Positions 1 to 8,021 of a stretch of 64,000 nucleotides of DNA are shown here, piece by piece. Both the position numbers and the translations under genes were made by a program. The stretch's first letter is position 1. Every line of letters begins with the position of its first letter. The notes under the pieces are model-generated. The model ran no database searches. It was not told where the DNA came from and saw only the letters and a list, made by a program, of their open reading frames with translations. Source of the stretch: Massilia aurea (GTDB lineage: Bacteria > Pseudomonadota > Gammaproteobacteria > Burkholderiales > Burkholderiaceae_D); NCBI RefSeq assembly GCF_024753205.1, contig NZ_JANUGZ010000004.1, positions 682,001 through 746,000 of the forward strand. Reading direction: 5' to 3'.

Positions 1-1
1 G

Positions 2-154
2 GACATCGATGATGGCATCGACGCTTTCGTTGACGGGGTGATTCCAATCCTGCAGGCCCGCGGAATTTTTCATTCTGATTATGGTGGTTCGACCTTACGC
101 GAACACCTTGGCGCGCCGGCGCAATACGGGCTCGACCGGCGTCTCCACGACTGA
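2..154 (+). CDS. C-terminal end of a flavin-dependent monooxygenase (NtaA/SnaA/DszA-like), truncated by the window
   Basis: An open frame enters from the left edge and ends at TGA 152-154, giving 50 residues. The segment reading [17 protein letters not shown], preceded by a stretch ending in VIPILQARG, closely resembles the usual C-terminus of luciferase-like FMN-dependent monooxygenases of the NtaA/SnaA/DszA group, which typically end with a pattern like VPELQRRGLFR-Y-G-TLRE-LGL. These enzymes hydroxylate or desulfurise small organic substrates using reduced flavin from a partner reductase. Only the tail is visible, so the substrate cannot be judged. The gene lies 37 bp before the tannase-like gene on the same strand and may belong to the same catabolic operon. 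The family call rests on recalled tail similarity alone. Confidence 0.6.
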   Translation, partial: DIDDGIDAFVDGVIPILQARGIFHSDYGGSTLREHLGAPAQYGLDRRLHD

Positions 155-191
155 ACAATATCAATTCATGAATAACCTCAGGAGATTACGC

Positions 192-2057
192 ATGGCGTGT
201 ACAACGAAGCCCTGGAAACCACCGGAGCATCAATACAGCACCGTTCGCACTAAGGTGGCAATCATCATGGTGTCAATCACTGCCGCCATGGCGCCGACTG
301 CAGTGTTAGCGCAGACGACTCAAGCGAAGTCAGGATTGCTTGGGAACTGTGGGGCTGAGCTGAAGACCGCTTTGGCAGACCATGCCGATACCCGGTTGGT
401 GATCGCGAAGCCGTTCAAGCGGGGCGACCGTCTTGTGTTGACAGATGATCCAAGCGCGGCCTCATCAGCTTCGGCAGTCGAGGGGGGCGGTACCGCGCAG
501 CCACCTATCGCCGGGACGGATTTGTGTATGGTTAAGCTGATTGTCGGTCCTGGGAACCCCGGCCCGGCTGGTGCCCCGTCGACATCTGCAGGCATTGGGA
601 TTGAAATCTTATTACCCTCGCCACAAACGTGGAACCAGCGCATTCGCGTCTTCGGTAATAGCGGCTGGTCTGGTACGCCACAGGCTAGCCCCACTATTGT
701 CGCCAGCGACGACATCCATTCAGCCGCTGTCACTAAAGGGTTTGTCGTGGCGACGTCGGATAACGGGCATGCTGGCTCACCCGTCGATGCATCGTTCGCG
801 ATGAATCCTGACGGTAGCATCAATACCGTCGGATGGCGCGATTTTTCAGAGCGGAGTCTCCACGAACTTGCGGAGAAGACGAAGGCAGTGACACGGGCCT
901 ACTACGGTCGCCCGCATCGGTTCGCTTACTGGGATGGATTTTCGACAGGGGGACGACAAGCCCTGAAGGTAGCGCAGCGCTTTCCGGATGACTTCGACGG
1001 CATCCTTGCTGGCGCTCCGGCGATTAACTGGAGCACGTTCCACACCGGAAATCTGTACGGCCAGATTGCTATGAAGCAGGAATTGGGACGCGTGATTGCT
1101 CCTGAAAAGCTTGCCGTTGTCACAAAAGCTGCCATCCAGGCATGCGGAGGATCGACGCTAGGATTCGTGCTTGACCCGCTGGCTTGCCGATACGATCCCG
1201 TGGAGGATTCCGCAGTTTTGTGTCCACACAGCACATCAGCAGGAGCAGCTGCTGCGCCACAGTCAACTTCTTGCATCACTCGCGAAGAAGCAAAGGTGGT
1301 TAACAAGCTCTGGTATGGCCAGACGCGAGACGGCAGCGCGCCTTCTCCTGCCGTTGACAATGGCGAGAGCATCGGTCTTTCTGACACAAAGCGGCTATGG
1401 TTTGGCTGGACCCGCAGTGTGGAGCTGAAGAATACATCTGCAGGAGGTGCTCCAGGCTTACTTCTCGCTGCGGACCAGGTGGCATTGGAATTGAAAAATC
1501 CCTTGCTCGGCAGTACTGGTTTTCGTAATGCGACCGGCAATGGGGAGAATCGCTGGATCACAGAGCTTGATTATGCCGGTCTGGTCAATGCGCGGTCACA
1601 GGGATTGGCATTGCAGAGCCAATTCAGTGCAATTAATACCGATAGCTCAAACCTTTCTGCTTTTGCTGCTGCAAAAGGAAAACTGCTGATGTATCACGGC
1701 TTGGACGATGAATACATCCCGGTTCAGGGCTCGATACATTACTACCAAAAAGTTGTAGAAAATATGGGCGGAATCAAGAATGCTCAGCGTTTCTATCGAT
1801 TTTATCTTGTCCCCGGTTTCACTCATAGTGGACGTTCCGAAGGAGCGCCTTTCATTCCAATTCCGCAACCGGCGTCCGGACGCGACGAAATGTTCGCTGC
1901 ACTCCAGACTTGGGTGGAGCATGACCAGGCACCACAAGATATCAAGGTGCAATCGGGTGACGCCCGTCTGACATTACCACTGTGCCTATTCCCGAAAAAG
2001 TTGCGTTATGTCGGAACTGGCTCGGAACAATCAGGTTCAAGCTACAAGTGCCAATGA
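192..2057 (+). CDS. Secreted tannase/feruloyl esterase family hydrolase
   Basis: A 621-residue alpha/beta hydrolase of the tannase/feruloyl-esterase family, expected to split ester bonds of plant phenolics or related aromatic esters outside the cytoplasm. Start at ATG 192 is preferred over ATG 81 because AGGAG lies 7 nt upstream and a signal peptide then follows (hydrophobic stretch ending VLAQ near residue 40). The nucleophile motif GFSTGGRQ puts Ser at residue 251. Asp505 or Asp506 in HGLDDEYIP and His545 in VPGFTHSG complete the triad. The Cys-rich segment around residues 320-380 is typical of the family. Oddly, the two Cys that normally flank the catalytic Ser and His (CS-D-HC motif) are Phe250 and Ser546 here. 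Downstream SDR and Dabb genes suggest a catabolic operon. The family is certain; the substrate is unknown. Confidence 0.85.
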   Translation: MACTTKPWKPPEHQYSTVRTKVAIIMVSITAAMAPTAVLAQTTQAKSGLLGNCGAELKTALADHADTRLVIAKPFKRGDRLVLTDDPSAASSASAVEGGGTAQPPIAGTDLCMVKLIVGPGNPGPAGAPSTSAGIGIEILLPSPQTWNQRIRVFGNSGWSGTPQASPTIVASDDIHSAAVTKGFVVATSDNGHAGSPVDASFAMNPDGSINTVGWRDFSERSLHELAEKTKAVTRAYYGRPHRFAYWDGFSTGGRQALKVAQRFPDDFDGILAGAPAINWSTFHTGNLYGQIAMKQELGRVIAPEKLAVVTKAAIQACGGSTLGFVLDPLACRYDPVEDSAVLCPHSTSAGAAAAPQSTSCITREEAKVVNKLWYGQTRDGSAPSPAVDNGESIGLSDTKRLWFGWTRSVELKNTSAGGAPGLLLAADQVALELKNPLLGSTGFRNATGNGENRWITELDYAGLVNARSQGLALQSQFSAINTDSSNLSAFAAAKGKLLMYHGLDDEYIPVQGSIHYYQKVVENMGGIKNAQRFYRFYLVPGFTHSGRSEGAPFIPIPQPASGRDEMFAALQTWVEHDQAPQDIKVQSGDARLTLPLCLFPKKLRYVGTGSEQSGSSYKCQ

Positions 2058-2127
2058 AATTGGTAATGGCGGGCATCAGGTTCGGCTAGTCTGGCGATGA
2101 ATTTTTTCAAATCAAAAAGGATGAATC

Positions 2128-2892
2128 ATGAATCGACTCAAAGATAAAGTTGCAATCATCACCGGCGCGGCAGGTGGACAAGGCAAGGCTGAAGCCAAAT
2201 TGTTCGCGCAAGAAGGAGCCAAAGTCATTGCTACTGACATGAACGGCGAAATGCTTCTGAAAACCGTAAAAGAGATCAATGATGAACTAGGCGGCGAGTC
2301 GGTTATTGCAGTCCAGCACGACATCGCGACTGAGGAAGAGTGGGCGCACGTGTTTGCAAAAACCATGGAAAAATTCGGCAAGGTAGACATTCTGGTCAAC
2401 AACGCGGGGATGCCTGGGAAGACTCATGAGAATGTGTGGGACATTGACACAACAGAGACCATGCGGATTGTGAGCGTAAATCTGGTGGGAACGCTTCTCG
2501 GTATCAAAACCGTGATGCCCGAGATGATCAAGAACGGCAAAGGCTCGATCATTAATATTTCTTCGGCAGCTGGACTTGTTGGCGGAATCAGTGGAGGCTC
2601 CGTTGCCTATTCGGCGACGAAGGCTGCACTTCAAGGCATCACAAAAGAAATCGCTATCGACGTCGCGAAAAAGGGCATTCGTGTCAATACCGTATTTCCC
2701 GGGCTTGTTCGTACGCCTATCATGGATAGTTTTTCCAAGGAAGTTACCGAACGTACCCTTTCGAAAGTGCCGATGGGTTTTCCGGCAGAGCCGATCGATT
2801 TGGCATACGCCGTATTATTTCTGGCGTCTGATGAATCAAGGTTCACGACGGGTGCTGACTTTATCATCGATGGTGGATTCACCGCTCAATAA
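2128..2892 (+). CDS. Short-chain dehydrogenase/reductase (SDR)
   Basis: A 254-aa classical SDR, an NAD(P)-dependent alcohol/ketone oxidoreductase. It shows the cofactor motif TGAAGGQG (residues 12-19), NNAG (91-94), Ser145/146, and catalytic YSATK with Tyr161 and Lys165. The C-terminal ADFIIDGGF is typical. Asp37 after the second beta strand suggests preference for NAD over NADP. An AAAAAGGATG ribosome site sits just before ATG 2128. It lies 70 bp after the tannase-like gene and 29 bp before the Dabb gene, so it probably shares their transcript and handles an alcohol or ketone intermediate of the same pathway. The substrate cannot be deduced. Confidence 0.88.
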   Translation: MNRLKDKVAIITGAAGGQGKAEAKLFAQEGAKVIATDMNGEMLLKTVKEINDELGGESVIAVQHDIATEEEWAHVFAKTMEKFGKVDILVNNAGMPGKTHENVWDIDTTETMRIVSVNLVGTLLGIKTVMPEMIKNGKGSIINISSAAGLVGGISGGSVAYSATKAALQGITKEIAIDVAKKGIRVNTVFPGLVRTPIMDSFSKEVTERTLSKVPMGFPAEPIDLAYAVLFLASDESRFTTGADFIIDGGFTAQ

Positions 2893-2921
2893 TTCGTTTC
2901 ATTATCAGGATCGAGGAAGTC

Positions 2922-3215
2922 ATGATTCAACACATCGTGCTATTCGGAATAACTAAAGAAACATCGACTGAAGACTTGATGCAAGCCCGTAATCAGCTTC
3001 ACGCATTAGTTGGAAAAATTCCTGGGCTCGTTTCTTTAAAAGCTGACATTGACATGGGGATTGAGGGGAACTGCAGGCTCGGGTTGGTTGCACACCTCAC
3101 GGATCGTTCAGCACTCGACGTATTTTCCAAGGATCCAGATCACTTGGCAGTGGCCGATTATATTTCTGGATTTCGAACAAGTATCGCAATCATCGATTAC
3201 GAAGTTCCAGATTGA
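2922..3215 (+). CDS. Dabb-family (stress-responsive A/B barrel) small protein
   Basis: A 97-aa protein starting MIQHIVLFGI, with the ferredoxin-like alpha/beta pattern of Dabb domains: a first strand, then a helix ending in IPGLVSLKADIDMG, a strand LGLVAHLTD, a helix FSKDPDHLAVADYI, and a final strand. Dabb proteins form dimeric barrels; some act on small aromatic or polyketide substrates, others are stress proteins. A GAGGAAG ribosome site precedes ATG 2922. The position inside a catabolic cluster favours a small enzyme or accessory role, which is inference. A 129-bp A+T-rich gap separates it from the next gene. Confidence 0.75.
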   Translation: MIQHIVLFGITKETSTEDLMQARNQLHALVGKIPGLVSLKADIDMGIEGNCRLGLVAHLTDRSALDVFSKDPDHLAVADYISGFRTSIAIIDYEVPD

Positions 3216-3344
3216 CTGCTTCAGTTCCAAGTCGGGCTGTTTAATAAATTCTGACTGCGAAGACTCAGAGCAGAAATTAAAAATTTCTCGCCATTGAAGT
3301 AATTACTCTAAATTTTGATTTCCCACGGAATAGGACGAAAAATC

Positions 3345-4091
3345 ATGAAAATTGGTATCATAGGAACTGGTTATATCGGCGGAACTTTGATTAAGAAACT
3401 CAATCAAGCCGGTCATGACGTAAGAATTTCAGACGCGAGAGGAATCCATCTGATTCCGGAGAATCTTAAAGATTCAGGAATCCAAGTGGTTGAGGTCACG
3501 GAGGTATTCTCTGATGTGGATGTCGCAATCCTCTCTGTTCCACTGGTTGTACTGCCAAAATTGGTAGAGGCGGTAAAAGTTGCGTCAAGAGAGTGCGTCT
3601 TGATTGATACTTCCAATTATTATCCTTCACGCGATCAAAAAATAGATGCTATTGAAGACGGCAAGGTTGAAAGCATCTGGGTAAAGGAACTACTCGGCCG
3701 CGAGGTAGTCAAAGCTTGGAACGCAATGGGATCTGACTCATTAGCCCGACTTGGTACCGCGCCCGGAACGCCTGGCAGGCTCGCCATTCCCGTAGCTGGC
3801 GACAATTCCGAACACAAGCGAGTCGCGATGCAGTTAGTCGATGATATCGGGTTTGATCCCGTTGATTCTGGTACTTTGGCCGAATCCTGGCGTCATCAAC
3901 CAGGTTCACCGGCATATTGTACGGATCTCACGGAAAAAGAACTGGAGGACGCATTGGGCACCGCGGTCAAATCTCGTCTTCCTGCCCGACGCGATATTGC
4001 GGTAGAAGCAATTACAGAAAGGTTCGGTGGGGACGGTACAAATCCGGATGCTGCATATCTCGTAAGACTAAACCGAGCATTATTTAGCTGA
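3345..4091 (+). CDS. NAD(P)-binding Rossmann protein (F420-dependent NADP reductase-like)
   Basis: A 248-aa protein with an N-terminal dinucleotide motif GIIGTGYIGGTL and a following acidic turn (ISDARG), as in the NADP oxidoreductase/F420-dependent reductase and 6-phosphogluconate dehydrogenase-like superfamily. ATG 3345 places the Rossmann strand at the very N-terminus; a TTG 30 nt upstream would add residues with no role. The middle (VKAWNAMGSD, RLAIPVAGDN) fits the family pattern where a second domain closes over NADP. The actual substrate is unknown. It is the last gene of the A+T-richer 5' cluster; transposase debris follows directly. Confidence 0.72.
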   Translation: MKIGIIGTGYIGGTLIKKLNQAGHDVRISDARGIHLIPENLKDSGIQVVEVTEVFSDVDVAILSVPLVVLPKLVEAVKVASRECVLIDTSNYYPSRDQKIDAIEDGKVESIWVKELLGREVVKAWNAMGSDSLARLGTAPGTPGRLAIPVAGDNSEHKRVAMQLVDDIGFDPVDSGTLAESWRHQPGSPAYCTDLTEKELEDALGTAVKSRLPARRDIAVEAITERFGGDGTNPDAAYLVRLNRALFS

Positions 4092-4122
4092 ACCAAGATC
4101 GACGAAGCTGCCGCCACTGCTG

Positions 4123-4272
4123 CTACTGCTGACGAACGCGCCGTCTCTCAACCGAAAGTGGTTTGCCAATGCCGGGTTAGCCTTGTTGTCTGGTGTCGTA
4201 CTGTTTCACCCAGCGACGGATCACGGTCATGCCAAGATCCGTCATCTGCAGAAATGCGAGATGCCTATGCAT
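4123..4272 (-). pseudogene. Remnant of an IS3-family orfA transposase
   Basis: On the minus strand from ATG 4272 the frame reads LGMTVIRRWVKQYD, hits TAA at 4177-4179, and continues in the same frame as PGIGKPLSVERRRVRQQ before another stop at 4123-4125. The combination of an HTH-like segment ending RRWVKQYD and a PGIGKPL-x-x-E-x-x-R-x-RQ stretch matches my memory of IS3-type OrfA proteins. The internal stop and missing N-terminus mark it as decayed. It lies exactly between the A+T-rich catabolic cluster and the conserved rapZ-hprK-ptsN block. No terminal inverted repeats could be identified. Confidence 0.55.
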
Positions 4273-4291
4273 ACAGCGCATCGTCGAACGT

Positions 4292-4313
4292 CATCATCAT
4301 TTGCATGATGATG
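4292..4313. repeat. Perfect 9-bp inverted repeat 3' of rapZ
   Basis: CATCATCAT (4292-4300) and ATGATGATG (4305-4313) are exact complements around a TTGC loop. It lies about 60 bp beyond the rapZ stop codon, where a terminator could stand, but there is no T-run on either side. It may stabilise the 3' end of the transcript or be leftover from the adjacent IS remnant. Confidence 0.4.
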
Positions 4314-4372
4314 TCGCCGGCATCAGAACTATCTTTTCCCTCCAATTGCCAACCTGAACAAGCGTGCGGGTC

Positions 4373-5251
4373 TTACGCCGCCCGATGCTTCGGCTGCTCG
4401 CGATGCCTGACAATCACGCGCTCGGTCGCGCCAAAGTGCGCGCCCAGGTGTTCGGCCATGTACACCGAGCGATGCTGTCCACCCGTGCAGCCCACCGCCA
4501 CCGTCAGGTAGCTGCGGTTGTCGGTCTTGAACGACGGCAGCCACTTGGCGACGAAGTTCTGGATGTCGGACAGCATCTCGACCGCGCTCGGTTGCGCATC
4601 GAGGAAGGCGATCACGGGCGCATCCTTGCCGGTGAGCGGGCGCAGCGCCAGGTCATAGTAAGGATTCGGGATTGCGCGCACGTCGAACACGAAGTCGGCG
4701 TCGAGCGGCACGCCGACCTTGAAGGCGAACGATTCAAAGAACAGCGTCAGCGGCGCGTGGTCGATTTCGGCCAGTTCCTTGATCCAGCCGCGCAGCTTGT
4801 TCGACGAGAGCTCGGACGTGTCGATCACGTGGCCCAGGTTCTCGATCGACGACAGGCGCTCGCGTTCTTCAGCGATGCATTCGATCAGCGTAAGACGCGA
4901 TGCCGGGTTTTCGCCCGGACGCAGTTCGTGTGACAGCGGATGGCTGCGGCGCGTCTCGGAGAAGCGCGCCACGAGCGAATGGGTGCTCGCGGTCAGGAAC
5001 ATGACCTTGACCGAGTGCCCGTCGTCGCGCAGCCGCTGCACGCTGACTGGCAGTTCGGCCAGCGATTCGGCGCTGCGCGCATCGACTGCGACGGCGATCT
5101 TGCCGCCGCCGCTTTCGCTGACGGTATTGACGAGGGCCGTCAGCAGGGCAGGCGGCAGGTTGTCGACGCAGTAGTAACCGGCGTCTTCCAGGACATTCAG
5201 GGCCACGGATTTACCCGAGCCGGAAATGCCGGTGATGAGGACGATGTGCAT
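4373..5251 (-). CDS. rapZ: RNase adapter protein RapZ (P-loop)
   Basis: A 292-aa protein beginning [15 protein letters not shown], with Walker A at residues 8-15. The C-terminal half carries the conserved [10 protein letters not shown] and [12 protein letters not shown] stretches of the RapZ/YvcJ family. In E. coli RapZ delivers the small RNA GlmZ to RNase E and thereby tunes GlmS and amino-sugar synthesis; whether this lineage uses the same RNA circuit is not shown here. The start at 5251 is chosen because the longer frame upstream (to 5314) adds residues before the universally N-terminal P-loop strand. The gene follows hprK by 59 bp and ptsN beyond it, the standard betaproteobacterial order. 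Confidence 0.96.
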   Translation of the reverse strand: MHIVLITGISGSGKSVALNVLEDAGYYCVDNLPPALLTALVNTVSESGGGKIAVAVDARSAESLAELPVSVQRLRDDGHSVKVMFLTASTHSLVARFSETRRSHPLSHELRPGENPASRLTLIECIAEERERLSSIENLGHVIDTSELSSNKLRGWIKELAEIDHAPLTLFFESFAFKVGVPLDADFVFDVRAIPNPYYDLALRPLTGKDAPVIAFLDAQPSAVEMLSDIQNFVAKWLPSFKTDNRSYLTVAVGCTGGQHRSVYMAEHLGAHFGATERVIVRHREQPKHRAA

Positions 5252-5310
5252 GGGGGCGATGATACCGCAAGCGCCGGTCCTCCGTACACCCGCAGGTCGC
5301 GGGCACCGGG

Positions 5311-6252
5311 TCAATCGGCGCTCATGGCCTGGCGCTGGCGCTCCATGAATTCCTGCAGCGTGTCGATGCCACGCAGTTGCAGGATCGTGTTGCGCACGGC
5401 CGCCTCGAGCAGCACGGCGATGTTGCGGCCGGCCGCCACCGGGATGACGACCTTGCGAATCGGCAGGCCCAGCACGTCTTCGGTCGGGAAATGGAAGGGC
5501 AGGCGCTCGACTTCTTCGTCCAGCGCACCGCGCTTGACGAGGTGGACGATGAGCTTCAGGCGCATCTTGCGGCGCACCGCCGTCTCGCCAAAGATCGCTT
5601 TGATGTCCAAGAGGCCCAGGCCGCGCACCTCGAGCAGGTTTTGCAGCAGCGGCGGGCAGCGGCCTTCGATCATGTTCGGCGCAATGCGTGAGAATTCCAC
5701 CGCATCGTCGGCCACCAGGCCGTGCGAACGCGAAATCAGTTCCAGGCCCAGTTCGCTCTTGCCTAAGCCGGATTCGCCGGTGATCAGCACGCCCACGCCC
5801 AGCACGTCCATGAACACGCCATGCATGATCACGCGCTGGGCCAGCTTCTTGGACAGGTACACGCGCAGGAAGTCGATCACCTGCGCTGCCGGCAGCGGCG
5901 TGGAAAACAGCGGGATGTTCTGCTCGTCGCAGATCGCGAGGATGTCGGGCGGCGTTTCCAGCCCCTGCGCGATGATCAGCGCCGGCGGCCCGCCGCCGAT
6001 CAGTTCGCCAATCACGTGGGTGCGCGAATTGGCTTTCAGGCGGTGGTAGTAATTGAGTTCCTGGTGCCCGAAGACCTGGATGCGGCCCGGGTGGATCAGG
6101 TTCAGGTGGCCGACCTGGTCGGCGGCCGACGCGGCGTCGCCGGCGATCTGGCGTTCGCCGCCGGGAAAGCCCGCGAACCAGCCGAGCTGCAGGCTGTCGC
6201 GGTTATCGTCGTACAGCCGTTGAATGGTCAGCGGGGACTGCAGCATGGGCAT
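5311..6252 (-). CDS. hprK: HPr kinase/phosphorylase
   Basis: A 313-aa bifunctional enzyme that phosphorylates and dephosphorylates HPr on a serine. The N-terminal domain (about 1-130) precedes the kinase core with Walker A GESGLGKS (Lys165) and the HprK signature around [15 protein letters not shown]. Beginning at [14 protein letters not shown] (6252) gives the usual length; an in-frame start 33 nt upstream (MMSRAFF) is possible. The frame stays open much further upstream through the ptsN coding region, but that part is only the shadow of ptsN. In betaproteobacteria HprK sits with the PTS-Ntr genes and links phosphate flow to regulation rather than sugar uptake. The flanking spacers are 59 bp on each side. 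Confidence 0.95.
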   Translation of the reverse strand: MPMLQSPLTIQRLYDDNRDSLQLGWFAGFPGGERQIAGDAASAADQVGHLNLIHPGRIQVFGHQELNYYHRLKANSRTHVIGELIGGGPPALIIAQGLETPPDILAICDEQNIPLFSTPLPAAQVIDFLRVYLSKKLAQRVIMHGVFMDVLGVGVLITGESGLGKSELGLELISRSHGLVADDAVEFSRIAPNMIEGRCPPLLQNLLEVRGLGLLDIKAIFGETAVRRKMRLKLIVHLVKRGALDEEVERLPFHFPTEDVLGLPIRKVVIPVAAGRNIAVLLEAAVRNTILQLRGIDTLQEFMERQRQAMSAD

Positions 6253-6311
6253 CGTCTTCGTCACAAAAAAGGCGCGCGACATCATTGCCGCGCGTTGCAG
6301 TGACGTGAAGT

Positions 6312-6794
6312 TTAACCCAGAGCTTGCAGGCTGGGTTGCCAGTTGATAATGCGCTCGTGGACAGCCTTCGGGTCGGCGTCGGTCGCCAGCGCAGTGCGGA
6401 TGGCTTCGTCCGAGAACAGCTCGGCGATTTCCGACAGGATCTCGAGGTGCTGCTGCGTGACGTGGTCCGGAATCAGCAGGAAGAACAGCAGGCTTACCGG
6501 CTGGCCATCGGGCGACTCGAACGGAATCGGCTCCTTCAGGCGCACGAACGCGGCCAGGGGCGCCTTCAGGCTCTTGCTGCCCTTGATGCGGCCGTGCGGG
6601 ACGGCCACGCCGTGGCCGAGGCCAGTGGAGCCGAGACGCTCGCGCGCGAACAGGTTGTCGGACACAATCGAACGGGCAATACCGCAATTGTTCTCGAAGA
6701 TCAGGCCGGCTTGCTCGAAGGCGCGCTTTTTGCTCGACACTTCGATGTCGAGCTGGACGTTTTCGAGCGAGAGGATTTTGCTTAAATTGGTCAT
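6312..6794 (-). CDS. ptsN: PTS IIA-like nitrogen-regulatory protein (EIIA-Ntr)
   Basis: A 160-aa EIIA of the fructose/mannitol fold, accepting phosphate from HPr/NPr. The phosphorylatable histidine is His67 in [13 protein letters not shown]. The start MTNLSKIL at 6794 fits the family; an alternative ATG 21 nt upstream would add MCHAPHV. The protein regulates potassium transport, nitrogen and envelope stress in other Proteobacteria. It heads the ptsN-hprK-rapZ transcript. The hpf and rpoN genes often found upstream in related genomes are absent here; queF and ilvA lie there instead. Confidence 0.95.
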   Translation of the reverse strand: MTNLSKILSLENVQLDIEVSSKKRAFEQAGLIFENNCGIARSIVSDNLFARERLGSTGLGHGVAVPHGRIKGSKSLKAPLAAFVRLKEPIPFESPDGQPVSLLFFLLIPDHVTQQHLEILSEIAELFSDEAIRTALATDADPKAVHERIINWQPSLQALG

Positions 6795-6849
6795 AACATG
6801 GGGTGCGTGGCACAAGTGCGCGGCACAAGTGGCGTGCTTGCGAGCACGG

Positions 6850-6855
6850 ATTATA
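6850..6855 (-). promoter_or_regulatory. Possible -10 element for ptsN-hprK-rapZ
   Basis: On the minus strand a perfect TATAAT occurs about 56 bp upstream of the ptsN start, but no convincing -35 was found at 16-18 bp. It lies in the 378-bp gap 6795-7172 between ptsN and queF. I see no gene, RNA or strong terminator in the rest of that gap, which is mildly A+T-rich around 6960-7060. Confidence 0.4.
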
Positions 6856-7172
6856 GGCCTGTTTTATGGCCGGGACACTCGAAATCGCGAGCGTCAGGCC
6901 AGTTGGCGGGACGGTCGCATGGTGCCCGTCAAAACAGGGCAACAGCAGCGTTGATTCATGTTAACGCCACCACGCAATTTTTTTAACAAATCGCAGAACG
7001 CGACCAGTAAATACATGCTTGCGCTGAGATTGGCCGATTTTTGCACACGATCTGCTGAAAAAACAAGCAGTTTCAGTACTGCATCATGCCTGTGCATACT
7101 GCCAGGCCCGGCGCACGGCTGTCGCCAAAAACGTACAGGCGTGCGAGTCGCATCCTGTCAGAAACGCGATAT

Positions 7173-8009
7173 TTACTGGCGCGCGCCACGCAGATTCGGC
7201 GGTTTGCCGGTGGAGAAATTGGCGCGCCACGGGTTGATATCCAGGCCGCCGCGCCGCGTGTAGCGCGCATACACGGCCAGTTTGGTCGGCTTGCACTGGC
7301 GCAGTACGTCCATGAAGATGCGCTCGACACACTGCTCGTGAAACTCATTGTGTTCACGGAAGCCGATCAAATACTTCAGCAAGCCTTCCTGATCGATCTG
7401 CGGGCCGACATAGCGGATCTGCACCGTGCCCCAGTCGGGCTGGCCCGTGACCAGGCAGTTCGACTTGAGCAGGTGCGACACCAGCGTTTCTTCGACTTGG
7501 CCGTTTTCGTCGTCTGCGCTCAGCAGTTCCGGGGACGGCGAATAGCCGTCGATCTCGACGTCGAGCCGATCCAGCAGCACGCCGTCGAGTTCGCCCATCT
7601 TGATCGCACCGAATGCTTCCGGGCTGGTCAGCGTGACATGCACCGGCGCACCGAAGCCGTCCGACAGATCGTCGCGCAGCAGGGCCAGCAGGGCGTCCGG
7701 ACCGGCCAGGCGGGTCTGGTTGAACGAGTTCAGGTACAGCTTGAACGATTTCGACTCGACGATGTTCGGCGAATCGGCCGGGACCGTGATCGTCGCAATC
7801 GCCACCTGCGGCTTGCCGCGCATGTTCAGCCACGACAGTTCATAGGCGTTCCAGATGTCGACACCGAAGAACGGCATGGTGCCGGCATCCGCAAACAGGC
7901 CGAGCTCATCGCGCTTTTGCTGGCGCGCGATCGGGAACAGCAGCTCGGGCGCGTACTGGCTCTGGTAGGCGGAGGATTTGCCGAGGGGCGATTGGTCAGG
8001 TGTATTCAT
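7173..8009 (-). CDS. queF: NADPH-dependent 7-cyano-7-deazaguanine reductase QueF (long form)
   Basis: A 278-aa QueF of the two-domain type. It reduces preQ0 to preQ1 in queuosine synthesis, a nitrile reduction unique to this family. The nucleophile is Cys185 in [16 protein letters not shown], and the substrate-binding [15 protein letters not shown] motif is in the N-terminal half. [10 protein letters not shown] later in the chain is also characteristic. The length matches the E. coli enzyme (about 280 aa). It begins 12 bp after the ilvA stop codon, so the two are probably co-transcribed even though their pathways are unrelated. Confidence 0.96.
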   Translation of the reverse strand: MNTPDQSPLGKSSAYQSQYAPELLFPIARQQKRDELGLFADAGTMPFFGVDIWNAYELSWLNMRGKPQVAIATITVPADSPNIVESKSFKLYLNSFNQTRLAGPDALLALLRDDLSDGFGAPVHVTLTSPEAFGAIKMGELDGVLLDRLDVEIDGYSPSPELLSADDENGQVEETLVSHLLKSNCLVTGQPDWGTVQIRYVGPQIDQEGLLKYLIGFREHNEFHEQCVERIFMDVLRQCKPTKLAVYARYTRRGGLDINPWRANFSTGKPPNLRGARQ

Positions 8010-8021
8010 GGAGATGGGGCG

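Noticed and set aside
6253..6942. N-terminal extension of hprK through ptsN
   Set aside because: The frame is open but overlaps the whole ptsN gene, and HprK proteins begin near MPMLQSPL. The extra 230 residues show no domain.
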